Assembly: GCF_910588715.1 (NCBI RefSeq)
Contig: NZ_CAJURG010000002.1
Span: forward strand, 294,283 to 358,282
Length of the DNA stretch: 64,000 nt
Source of the DNA: an uncultured Clostridium sp.
GTDB lineage: Bacteria > Bacillota > Clostridia > Clostridiales > Clostridiaceae
Reading direction: 5' to 3'
A model generated the notes under the pieces. The model was not told where the DNA came from, did no database searches, and saw nothing but the letters and a program-made list of their open reading frames with translations. Shown in pieces: positions 27,765 through 35,805 of this stretch. Both the position numbers and the translations under genes were made by a program. Numbering within the stretch: position 1 is the stretch's first letter; the number at the start of each line of letters is the position of its first letter.

Positions 27765-27820
27765 AAAAAGCTCCTAGAAAAATACCATTATACTTTAGGT
27801 AAATTTTCTAAGAGCTTTTT
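27765..27820 (-). terminator. Terminator of hcp
   Basis: AAAAAGCTCCTAGAAAA (27765-27781) pairs with TTTTCTAAGAGCTTTTT (27804-27820) with one mismatch; on the minus strand it ends in a T-run. Confidence 0.75.
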
Positions 27821-27855
27821 ACTTAAAAATTATATAAATTAAATATTAATTTTAA

Positions 27856-29502
27856 TTATTCTAAAAACATCTTAATATCATCTTCAACATTAGTTATTCC
27901 ACCAATTCCAAAGTTTTCAACTAATACCTTAGCTACATTAGGTGAAAGGAATGCTGGAAGTGTTGGTCCTAAGTGAATATTTTTAACTCCAAGATATAAT
28001 AATGATAACAATACTATTACGGCCTTTTGTTCATACCATGCAATATTAAATGCTATTGGTAATTCATTAATATCTTCTAATTCAAATACTTCCTTTAATT
28101 TTAAAGCTATTAATGCCAATGAATATGAATCATTACATTGCCCTGCATCTAAAACTCTTGGAATTCCATTTATATGCCCAAGTTCTAATTTATTATATTT
28201 ATATTTAGCACATCCAGCTGTTAATATTACTGTATCATTTGGTAGAGCCTTTGCAAAATCTGTATAATAATTTCTTGATTTAGCCCTTCCATCGCACCCT
28301 GCCATAACAAAGAATTTTTTAATAGCTCCGGTTTTAACAGCTTCAACAACCTTATCTGCTAATGCTAATACTTGTGCATGAGCAAATCCACCTATAATTT
28401 CACCTTGTTCAATTTCTGTTGGAGCTTTGCACTTCTTAGCATGTTCTATAATTTCAGTAAAATCTTTAACTCCATTTTCATCAGCTTCTATATGAATACA
28501 ACCTTCAAACCCAGCAGCTCCTGTTGTATACATTCTTGTTTTATAACTTTCGTTTTTTGGTGGTACTATACAGTTAGTAGTCATAAGAATTGGTCCATTA
28601 AAACTTTCAAATTCTTCTCTTTGTTTCCACCAAGCATTACCATAGTTTCCAACTAAATGTTTATATTTCTTTAAGTTTGGATAATAATGAGCTGGTAACA
28701 TTTCTGAATGAGTATATACATCTATTCCTGTTCCTTCAGTTTGAATTAATAATTGTTCAATATCTTTTAAATCATGTCCTGATACTAATATCCCTGGATT
28801 TTTACCTACTCCTATATTAACTTTTGTTATTTCAGGATTTCCATAAGTTTCAGTATTAGCAGTATCTAATAGTGCCATACCGCTAACCCCTACTTTTCCC
28901 GTTTCTAATGTTAATGTAATTAATTCTTCAATGCTTAATGAATCATCTAAAAGCTTAGCTAAAGTTTCTTGCATAAATGCATCAATTTCTTGATTGTCAT
29001 AACCTAAAGCATTAGCATGCTTTGAATATGCTGATAATCCCTTTAGTCCATAAGTTATAAGCTCTCTTAAAGATCTTATATCCTCATTCTTAGTAGCAAG
29101 AACTCCAACTTCATCACTCTTTGATTTTTTATCCATTTCTTCATTTGAAAATGCTTCCCATAAAGCAACCTTTGATAAATTTTCTTTATTATCTAATTTT
29201 AAAATTAATTCTTTCTTTATTCTTAAAGTTTCTTTCACTCTAGTATAAAATACTTCATTATCAAAATTAGCATTTGTAATAGTCATAAAAAGATTTAATG
29301 TTATAAAGTGATTTATTTCTTTATCAATTTTCTTTCCTTCTTTTCTTAAATTTGTTGTTACCTCTGATAATCCTTTAGTAACATATATTAATAAATCTTG
29401 CATATTTGCAAGTTCTGGGCTTTTTCCACATACTCCAAACTTAGTACATCCCGTGCATCCTGCTGTTTCTTGACATTGAAAGCAAAACATTTTATTTTCC
29501 AT
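27856..29502 (-). CDS. hcp: Hybrid-cluster protein (hydroxylamine/NO reductase)
   Basis: A 548-residue cytoplasmic Fe-S protein. The N-terminal Cys ligands are C7, C10, C19 and C25 (spacing CX2CX8CX5C), the arrangement of strict anaerobes, holding a cubane cluster. Hybrid-cluster ligands are expected in the C-terminal half, where HSEMLPAHYYPNL, NCIVPP, GAAGFEGCIHIE, AGCDGRAKSR, LTAGCAKYKYN and DAGQCNDSYS are visible. Known activities are reduction of hydroxylamine and of nitric oxide to N2O. It is expressed alone, with a Crp/Fnr gene directly upstream and a perfect palindrome at the position expected for an activator site. Confidence 0.95.
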   Translation of the reverse strand: MENKMFCFQCQETAGCTGCTKFGVCGKSPELANMQDLLIYVTKGLSEVTTNLRKEGKKIDKEINHFITLNLFMTITNANFDNEVFYTRVKETLRIKKELILKLDNKENLSKVALWEAFSNEEMDKKSKSDEVGVLATKNEDIRSLRELITYGLKGLSAYSKHANALGYDNQEIDAFMQETLAKLLDDSLSIEELITLTLETGKVGVSGMALLDTANTETYGNPEITKVNIGVGKNPGILVSGHDLKDIEQLLIQTEGTGIDVYTHSEMLPAHYYPNLKKYKHLVGNYGNAWWKQREEFESFNGPILMTTNCIVPPKNESYKTRMYTTGAAGFEGCIHIEADENGVKDFTEIIEHAKKCKAPTEIEQGEIIGGFAHAQVLALADKVVEAVKTGAIKKFFVMAGCDGRAKSRNYYTDFAKALPNDTVILTAGCAKYKYNKLELGHINGIPRVLDAGQCNDSYSLALIALKLKEVFELEDINELPIAFNIAWYEQKAVIVLLSLLYLGVKNIHLGPTLPAFLSPNVAKVLVENFGIGGITNVEDDIKMFLE

Positions 29503-29539
29503 AAGTAAAATCTCCTTTTAAAATCCAATCTATGCACTT

Positions 29540-29582
29540 ATTTTATATTTAATTTAAAAAATAGTCTGTAACGTTTGTTACA
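29540..29582 (-). promoter_or_regulatory. Predicted hcp promoter with Crp/Fnr-type operator
   Basis: A perfect palindrome TGTAACAAACGTTACA (29567-29582, minus-strand reading) lies upstream of a TAAAAT -10 box (29540-29545). With that -10 box its centre falls at -41.5, where class II Crp/Fnr activators bind. The regulator gene is the neighbour. A TATAAA box 2 bp further upstream is an alternative. Confidence 0.5.
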
Positions 29583-29593
29583 AACTATTTTTT
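29556..29593 (-). terminator. Terminator of the crp/fnr-type gene (overlaps the hcp operator)
   Basis: AAAAAATAGT (29556-29565) pairs with ACTATTTTTT (29584-29593), enclosing the TGTAAC/GTTACA palindrome with one mismatch. On the minus strand TTTTTT ends the stem. It overlaps the regulator's stop codon. Confidence 0.7.
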
Positions 29594-30272
29594 AATTAAA
29601 TAATTCTTCTTCTAATCCCACAATATCTAGTACAGTAATATTTTTCCTATCAAATTTAATATAACTTTTATCTCTTAAATTAATTAACTCTCTTGATAAA
29701 GAAGGTCTTGGTATACCTAATAATGAAGCTATTTCCTCTTTTGAATTATTTAATATTATTAAATTACTTTTCTGTTCCTTGACTTCATTTAAAATATAAT
29801 TTATAACTTTTTGCCTTAAAGTTTTAAATGATATACTTTTTATTTTTGAATTTAAAATTAAAACTTTATTACTTAATAATGACATAAAGTTTTCTAATAT
29901 CTTTTCTTCACTAGAACATAACTTTAAAACATCACTTTTATTTATAAAAAGAACTTTACTTTCGCTTAAAGATACAACTGTTGCAGGGTATGTTTTTGAC
30001 TTTGAAAATATTAATGCTTCTCCAAAGACATCTCCTTGAATAAATCTACTTAATACTATATATTTTCCATTAGAATATACTCTTTGTATCTCTAATGTTC
30101 CAGATAGAACTAAAGCTAAACTTGTACACTCATCATCTTCATGCGCTATTATCTCCCCCTTACTATAATCCTTTATATAATATTTAATTTTATTTAAAAT
30201 ATCTTTTATTTCTTCATCAGTTACTCCAATAAACAATTTATTTTTCTTTATTATTTTAATTATTTCATTCAT
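29592..30272 (-). CDS. Crp/Fnr-family transcriptional regulator (HcpR-like by context)
   Basis: A 226-residue regulator. Residues about 10-125 form the cyclic nucleotide-binding beta-barrel (YSKGEIIAHEDDECTSLALVLSG, GDVFGEALIF). The C-terminal HTH reads SKEEIASLLGIPRPSLSRELINL. There is no N-terminal Cys cluster as in FNR, so it does not sense oxygen through Fe-S in that way. ATGs at 30299 and 30296 are in frame, but AGGAAG lies 8 bp before the ATG at 30272, so I use that. Its place between hcp and a hydrogenase gene suggests control of both, like HcpR proteins of anaerobes that respond to nitrosative stress; this is inference from context. Confidence 0.85.
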   Translation of the reverse strand: MNEIIKIIKKNKLFIGVTDEEIKDILNKIKYYIKDYSKGEIIAHEDDECTSLALVLSGTLEIQRVYSNGKYIVLSRFIQGDVFGEALIFSKSKTYPATVVSLSESKVLFINKSDVLKLCSSEEKILENFMSLLSNKVLILNSKIKSISFKTLRQKVINYILNEVKEQKSNLIILNNSKEEIASLLGIPRPSLSRELINLRDKSYIKFDRKNITVLDIVGLEEELFN

Positions 30273-30433
30273 AAAATACTTCCTTATTTTTTTCATCATA
30301 TTATAGCAAAGTTAAATGTAATAATCATTAACTTTATTTAATTAAATTTATTTTTTTAGTATTTTCATATTACAATAGAGAAATACTAAATTATAGAAAA
30401 TTATTTAGTATTTCTATTTTAGGAGGTAGATTG

Positions 30434-31783
30434 ATGAATAGTAAATATACCGATTTATTTGATATATTAATAAAATCTTACTATGATGGTAATTTTGATG
30501 AAACACTTAATAAAATAATTACTTGTCATGAAACATCCCCGCAAGAAACTTTTGAAATAATAACTTCTCTTTGTGGAGTAAAAGTTGATTTCGATAATAA
30601 TTATGTTTATAACTTAAAAAAAGCAATAACTAATTATAATGTAAATAAAAAAATAGTTGAAAAGCTTGAATGCTCTGGTGCAAATTGCAATCCTGATACA
30701 GATAATACCTATGGGTGCCAAAGAGCTTGTCCATTTGATGCTATAAAGTTTGACTCTGATAAAAATTCAACCTTTATTGATAATGATGTATGCATTGATT
30801 GTGGTATTTGTGTTGATTCCTGTGCAAATGGTCGTATATTAGATAAGATAGAATTCTTGCCTGTTTTAGATTTATTAAAAAACAATAAAACTGTAATAGC
30901 TGCTGTTGCTCCTGCAATTATAGGACAATTTGGTAGTGATGTTACTATGGATCAACTTAGAGCGGCATTTATTAAAGTTGGATTTACAGATATGATTGAA
31001 GTTGCATTTGCTGCTGATATGCTAACTATAAAAGAAGCTGTAGAGTTTAATAAACATGTAAAAGATTCAAATGACTTAATGATAACTTCTTGTTGTTGTC
31101 CAATGTGGGTAGGAATGCTAAAAAAAGTTTATAAGGAGCTTGTTCCTAATCTTTCTCCATCAGTTTCTCCTATGATTGCCGCCGGTAGAGTAATTAAATC
31201 TCTTAATAAAGATGCAAAAGTTGTATTTGTTGGTCCTTGCATTGCAAAAAAAGCAGAAGCCAAAGAAAAAGATGTCGCTGGAGCAATTGATTTTGTTTTA
31301 ACCTTCGAAGAACTAAATGATATATTTGAATCACTTGAAATTCATCCTAGAGATTTAAAAGGAATTCCTTCTATAGAATATACATCTAGAGGTGGAAGAT
31401 TATACGCTCGTACTGGTGGTGTATCAATAGCTGTGGAAGAAGCTGTGGAAGAACTTTATCCTGAAAAAATTAAAAACTTTAAAGCTAGAAAAGCAGAAGG
31501 AGTTAAAGAATGTAAAGCAGTTCTTGAGGAAGCTTTAGCTGGCAATGCAAATGCAAGCTTTATTGAAGGTATGGGATGTGTTGGTGGATGTGTTGGTGGT
31601 CCTAAAATTTTAGTTCCTCCAGAAGAAGGTAAAAAAGCTGTTGATAACTTTGCATATGATGCATCAATAAAAGTACCTGTTCACAATAAAATTCTTGATG
31701 ATGTTTTAGATAAATTAGGAATAAATTCATTAAGTGACTTTGAAGATCCTAAAAAAATAAGTATTTTAGAAAGAGATTTCTAA
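30434..31783 (+). CDS. Monomeric [FeFe] hydrogenase, group B (CpIII-like)
   Basis: A 449-residue protein. The N-terminal part has [4Fe-4S] ligands (CSGANCNPDTDNTYGCQRACP and CIDCGICVDSC). The H-cluster motifs are TSCCCPMW (L1, 218-225), VGPCIAKKAEA (L2) and EGMGCVGGCVGGP (L3). Standard type A hydrogenases have TSCCPxW and MACxGGC; the extra Cys and the GP ending match the group B form, of which C. pasteurianum CpIII is an example. It would take up or evolve H2; the redox partner is unknown. A TTG at 30431 is in frame, but AGGAGG 6 bp before the ATG at 30434 decides the start. The Crp/Fnr gene is divergent from it. Confidence 0.88.
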   Translation: MNSKYTDLFDILIKSYYDGNFDETLNKIITCHETSPQETFEIITSLCGVKVDFDNNYVYNLKKAITNYNVNKKIVEKLECSGANCNPDTDNTYGCQRACPFDAIKFDSDKNSTFIDNDVCIDCGICVDSCANGRILDKIEFLPVLDLLKNNKTVIAAVAPAIIGQFGSDVTMDQLRAAFIKVGFTDMIEVAFAADMLTIKEAVEFNKHVKDSNDLMITSCCCPMWVGMLKKVYKELVPNLSPSVSPMIAAGRVIKSLNKDAKVVFVGPCIAKKAEAKEKDVAGAIDFVLTFEELNDIFESLEIHPRDLKGIPSIEYTSRGGRLYARTGGVSIAVEEAVEELYPEKIKNFKARKAEGVKECKAVLEEALAGNANASFIEGMGCVGGCVGGPKILVPPEEGKKAVDNFAYDASIKVPVHNKILDDVLDKLGINSLSDFEDPKKISILERDF

Positions 31784-31854
31784 ATTTTTATTAATGTAAT
31801 TCATTTTCAAAGCAAAGTAAGAAAAGTTCAATCAAATAATAATTACTAGTAAAT

Positions 31855-31891
31855 AAAAGGCTAAATATTCAATATTAACATTTAGCCTTTT
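31855..31891. terminator. Terminator after the hydrogenase gene
   Basis: AAAAGGCTAAAT (31855-31866) pairs with ATTTAGCCTTTT (31880-31891). It lies between converging genes and has A/T runs on both sides. Confidence 0.8.
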
Positions 31892-31965
31892 AACTTATAT
31901 TAACTAAATTAATATCTTAACTTAAATTAAATTTGTATTTTATAAAAATAAAAAGAGTAGCTAGG

Positions 31966-32289
31966 CTACTCTGTAATATAACATACTTTATTCTTAAAAG
32001 TAAAAACTGAAGCAATTATGTATAATACCATTGCTGGAATTGCTAATAATCCAGTTAACATATGTAAAGCTGAAGCTATTACCCCTAAAATATTTCCTAC
32101 TGTTTTTGACTTTGCCTTTTTCATTTTTACTAATCCAATAATATTAGTAACTAGCATTACTACACCAAAACCATAGTATAATCCTACTGTAGCATCTGTA
32201 AACATCCATAATAACATTGTACCAGTAAGAACAGCTCCTAGTATGTCTCCAATAAAATTAAATGTGTTAATTGATAGTCTTTTATCCAT
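31966..32289 (-). CDS. Small membrane protein, unknown function
   Basis: A 107-residue protein with four hydrophobic helices (about residues 12-30, 35-52, 62-80, 82-100) joined by short loops, and a basic cytoplasmic loop KMKKAKSK between helices 2 and 3. No enzyme motif. The start has a GGGG-rich ribosome-binding site. It is a single gene. A perfect 8-bp inverted repeat lies 80 bp upstream and may be its operator. Confidence 0.65.
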   Translation of the reverse strand: MDKRLSINTFNFIGDILGAVLTGTMLLWMFTDATVGLYYGFGVVMLVTNIIGLVKMKKAKSKTVGNILGVIASALHMLTGLLAIPAMVLYIIASVFTFKNKVCYITE

Positions 32290-32368
32290 TATCTATTTCC
32301 CCTTACACTATATACAATTTAGATTGTTAATTATTTAACTTGTACACTCTTAATATTATATATATCAA

Positions 32369-32389
32369 TAAGTATTAAATCAATACTTA
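32369..32389. promoter_or_regulatory. Inverted repeat upstream of the small membrane protein gene
   Basis: TAAGTATT (32369-32376) and AATACTTA (32382-32389) are exact reverse complements around a 5-base spacer. It has no T-tract and sits about 80 bp upstream of the ATG, so an operator is more likely than a terminator. Confidence 0.4.
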
Positions 32390-32595
32390 ATTTAACTTTT
32401 TATTCAAAAGCTTATATTGTTTGTTTATTAACCCATTTTTTCCTTATATATTTATTTTATAACTAATTTTTAAATATAAATAAAAACACCATAAAAAGTT
32501 AAATATATCACAAAAAATCTAACATTTTTCAAATTAAATTTAAAAATTAATTCACTTAAAAGGCCATTTTTTACAAATCCCTATATTAATATTAA

Positions 32596-32623
32596 ACAAA
32601 GTTTTAATTTTATTCATATATTA
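32596..32623 (+). promoter_or_regulatory. Possible sigma-K/sigma-E type promoter of the GerMN-LysM gene
   Basis: AC (32596-32597) is followed after 17 bp by CATATATTA (32615-32623), which fits the CATAnnnTA -10 box of mother-cell sporulation sigma factors. No good sigma-A -35 box is present. The start codon is 50 bp further down. Confidence 0.4.
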
Positions 32624-32673
32624 TAATATCAATCAAATAAATTACCACACGAATGATTATGAGGTGAGTTACT

Positions 32674-33915
32674 ATGAGTATAAAATCCAAAGAATATTTT
32701 CCACCTACTTCAAACTCAATATATATTTACAGAGGCCTTAATAATAGTTTGCTCAATTTTCAAAGTTCAGTAGATTATTTTGATAATAATAAGCTTCAAG
32801 TAAGATTTGATAATGGCATAAATAATGTAGTAAATATTTATGAATATGTTGATGATGGTGTTAAACTTTCCTTTCAAATTGACAATACTTATCCCCATCA
32901 AAATTTCTTAAACGAATCTAATAATATAGATAACTATTTAATAAAAGAACCAATTGTTCAAAATAATATTTGGCTTTTACCTGATGGAAGTAAGCGTTGT
33001 ATTACCAATGTAGATATAAAAGTTAAAACACAACTAAACTTATTTTCTTCTGCTATAGAAATTGTTACTATATTTAAAAACAAATCTGATTTTTCTGTTG
33101 ATTACTATGTAAAAGGCATAGGACTCGTTAAAAGCTTATATTATATAAAAAAAATAGGTTTTTTATATTGTGAACTTGAAGATATATTAGAAAATACTCC
33201 TTGCTTTAAAAATATTAAAATTTACTATCCTGATAAAAACTTAAATACTATTTGGTATTCCAATAGAAATTTAAATTACAATACTAATGAAGATATAACT
33301 TTAGGCTTATCTGAACTATTTAAAACCCCACCTAACGGACTACTTCCACTACTGAATCGCAACACAAAAATAAATAAACTATATTATAACCACCAACACA
33401 ACTTTGCTCAAATAGATTTTAATAGTAATATAATAGAAAGTTTAAATACAAATTTAATAAATTATAAAATATTTTTTGATTGTATTTATAATACCCTAAA
33501 AGATTATTATAAAAACGAAAAAATATATATAACAATAGACAATCATTCTTATACAGACTATTTTTCTCCAATTATACCAACAGATAAAAATAAAATAATT
33601 GAATGGACAGTTCAAGATTGTAAATATCCTTTTACCTATTCAGTAAAAGAAAATGAATCATTAGTTGATATATCTAATAAATTTGATATTGACTATATTA
33701 AAATTTCTAAATTAAATAATATAAAAAATCCAAATAAAATTTCAAAAGGTCAAATACTTCAACTTTATTCATCTGGCATATATAAAGTAAAAGAAGGTGA
33801 TTCTTTGGAATCTATATGTGAAATGTTTAATTTAAGTATTGATAAATTAATTAAATTTAATAATATATCAAATTTAAACCTTATTAAGACTGGCCAAAAA
33901 ATTAAATTATGTTAA
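32674..33915 (+). CDS. GerMN-like and double LysM protein, probable spore protein
   Basis: A 413-residue protein without signal peptide. Residues 1 to about 200 form a beta-rich region I do not recognise. About 200-305 resembles a GerMN (sporulation/germination) domain: LGLSELFKTPPNGLLPLL, FAQIDFNSNI, FDCIYNTLKDYYKNEKIYITID. Two LysM domains end the protein: about 322-367 (FTYSVKENESLVDISNKFDI) and 370-413 (YKVKEGDSLESICEMFNLS). LysM binds peptidoglycan and is common in spore coat or cortex proteins such as SafA. The lack of a signal peptide fits synthesis in the mother cell. A possible sigma-K type promoter supports this; it remains inference. Confidence 0.78.
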   Translation: MSIKSKEYFPPTSNSIYIYRGLNNSLLNFQSSVDYFDNNKLQVRFDNGINNVVNIYEYVDDGVKLSFQIDNTYPHQNFLNESNNIDNYLIKEPIVQNNIWLLPDGSKRCITNVDIKVKTQLNLFSSAIEIVTIFKNKSDFSVDYYVKGIGLVKSLYYIKKIGFLYCELEDILENTPCFKNIKIYYPDKNLNTIWYSNRNLNYNTNEDITLGLSELFKTPPNGLLPLLNRNTKINKLYYNHQHNFAQIDFNSNIIESLNTNLINYKIFFDCIYNTLKDYYKNEKIYITIDNHSYTDYFSPIIPTDKNKIIEWTVQDCKYPFTYSVKENESLVDISNKFDIDYIKISKLNNIKNPNKISKGQILQLYSSGIYKVKEGDSLESICEMFNLSIDKLIKFNNISNLNLIKTGQKIKLC

Positions 33916-33950
33916 AAACAAGGTGGATATCACAATCCACCTTGTTTTTT
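33914..33950. terminator. Bidirectional terminator between the LysM gene and the ABC exporter
   Basis: AAAAACAAGGTGGAT (33914-33928) pairs with ATCCACCTTGTTTTT (33935-33949), a strong stem with A/T runs on both sides. Confidence 0.9.
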
Positions 33951-33954
33951 TATT

Positions 33955-35805
33955 TTATGCTTCTGCACCTTCAAATTGGCTATTATAAAGATTAGCATAG
34001 AATCCATTCTTAGATAATAATTCTTCATGATTTCCTTGTTCTACTATATCTCCATCCTTCATAACAAGAATAAGATCAGCATCTCTAATAGTTGATAATC
34101 TATGTGCAATTATAAAACTTGTTCTTCCATGCATTAAATTATCCATAGCCCTTTGAATTAAAACTTCAGTTCTTGTATCAACAGAACTAGTTGCTTCATC
34201 TAATATTAATATCTTAGGATCGGCTAATATTGCACGAGCAATAGTTAATAATTGTTTTTGTCCTTGAGATACGTTGCTTGCTTCTTCATTAAGTTCCATA
34301 TCATAACCATGTGGTAATGTTTTTATAAAGCTATGAACATGAGCTGCTTTTGCTGCTTCTTTAACTTCTTCATCTGTAGCATCTAATCTACCATAACGTA
34401 AGTTTTCCATTATAGTTCCATTAAATAGCCATGTATCTTGAAGAACCATACCAAACATTTTTCTTAAATCATTTCTTCTAAAATCCTTGATGTTATGTCC
34501 ATCAATTAATATAGCACCATCATTAACATCATAAAATCTCATAAGAAGCTTAACCATTGTTGTCTTACCTGCCCCAGTCGGCCCTACTATAGCAACTCTT
34601 TGTCCTGGTTTTATATGAGCTGTAAAATCATTGATAATAGTTCTTTCTGGATTATATCCAAAATGAACATCCTTAAAATCAACTTTACCTTGAATAGTTT
34701 CAGTACTTACTGGATGCTCAACATCTAAAGTTTCTTCCTCTTCATCTAAGAATTCAAAAACCCTTTCAGCAGCAGCTGCTGTTGATTGAAGTACATTTGC
34801 TATTTGTGCAGTTTGAGCAATTGGTTGCATAAATGATCTTATATATTGAACAAAAGATAAAATATCTCCAACCTCAATTACTTTTTTAATAGTCAACCAT
34901 CCACCAAGAATAGATACTATTACATAACCTAAGTTACCTACAAAAGTCATTATAGGCATCATCATCCCTGATAAAAATTGTGACTTCCATGCACTATTAT
35001 AAAGGGTATCATTAAGCTCATTAAACTTATTAATTTCTCTTTCTTCTGCATTAAAAGCCTTCATTACATTATGCCCAGAGTAAACTTCTTCAACTTGACC
35101 ATTAACATAACCTAAATATTCTTGTTGAGTTTTAAAATACTTTTGAGACTTTTTAATAACAAAAGCTATTAATCCTGCTGATACTGGCACTACGATTAAT
35201 GAAGCTAAAGTCATTATCCAGTTTATTGAAAACATCATTATAAGAACACCAATAAGTGTAGTAGCTGACGTTAACATTTGAGATAAACTTTGATTTAAAG
35301 TTTGACTCACAGTATCAACATCATTAGTTACCCTTGATAATACTTCACCATGAGTTTTAGTATCAAAATATTTAAGAGGCATTCTATTAATCTTTTCTGA
35401 TATTTGTTTTCTCATATTATAAGATACCTTTTGTGCAACTCCTGCCATTACCCAACCTTGTATTAATGAGAAAATTACACTAATTAAATACAATCCTACT
35501 AAAAATAAAATTATTTCCCCTATACGAGTAAAATTAATTCCCTCAGCATTAGTAGTTGTAACTTTTTTAACTAAACCATTAAATATTTCTGTAGTTGCTT
35601 CTCCTAATATTTTAGGTCCTACAATTGAAAATGCAGCTGAACCAATAGCAAATAATATAACTAATATTATTGATAATCTATAAGGCCTTAAATATTTCGT
35701 AAGAGTTTTCATAGTCTTTTTGAAATCCTTAGCCTTTTCGCCACCTCTTCTCATTCCACCCATTGGACCGCCACCCATAGGGCCTCTCATTTTATGCTTA
35801 CTCAT
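33955..35805 (-). CDS. Heterodimeric ABC exporter, subunit with catalytic Glu
   Basis: A 616-residue half-transporter: a Gly/Met/Arg-rich start (MRGPMGGGPMGGMRRGG), six helices, then an ABC domain. Walker A is VGPTGAGKTT and Walker B KILILDEATSSVD with the catalytic Glu. The signature is NVSQGQ rather than LSGGQ. Together with the partner's features this predicts one normal and one degenerate ATP site. Its start overlaps the partner gene's end by 8 bp, so translation is coupled. The pair probably exports drugs, lipids or peptides; the substrate is not readable. The divergent MarR gene suggests induction by a small toxic compound. Confidence 0.9.
   Translation of the reverse strand: MSKHKMRGPMGGGPMGGMRRGGEKAKDFKKTMKTLTKYLRPYRLSIILVILFAIGSAAFSIVGPKILGEATTEIFNGLVKKVTTTNAEGINFTRIGEIILFLVGLYLISVIFSLIQGWVMAGVAQKVSYNMRKQISEKINRMPLKYFDTKTHGEVLSRVTNDVDTVSQTLNQSLSQMLTSATTLIGVLIMMFSINWIMTLASLIVVPVSAGLIAFVIKKSQKYFKTQQEYLGYVNGQVEEVYSGHNVMKAFNAEEREINKFNELNDTLYNSAWKSQFLSGMMMPIMTFVGNLGYVIVSILGGWLTIKKVIEVGDILSFVQYIRSFMQPIAQTAQIANVLQSTAAAAERVFEFLDEEEETLDVEHPVSTETIQGKVDFKDVHFGYNPERTIINDFTAHIKPGQRVAIVGPTGAGKTTMVKLLMRFYDVNDGAILIDGHNIKDFRRNDLRKMFGMVLQDTWLFNGTIMENLRYGRLDATDEEVKEAAKAAHVHSFIKTLPHGYDMELNEEASNVSQGQKQLLTIARAILADPKILILDEATSSVDTRTEVLIQRAMDNLMHGRTSFIIAHRLSTIRDADLILVMKDGDIVEQGNHEELLSKNGFYANLYNSQFEGAEA

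Larger units (their letters stand above)
32290..32673. other. Divergent intergenic region
   Basis: 384 bp, AT-rich, no gene. It holds an inverted repeat at 32369-32389 near the small membrane protein gene and a sporulation-type promoter candidate at 32596-32623 before the GerMN-LysM gene. Confidence 0.5.
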
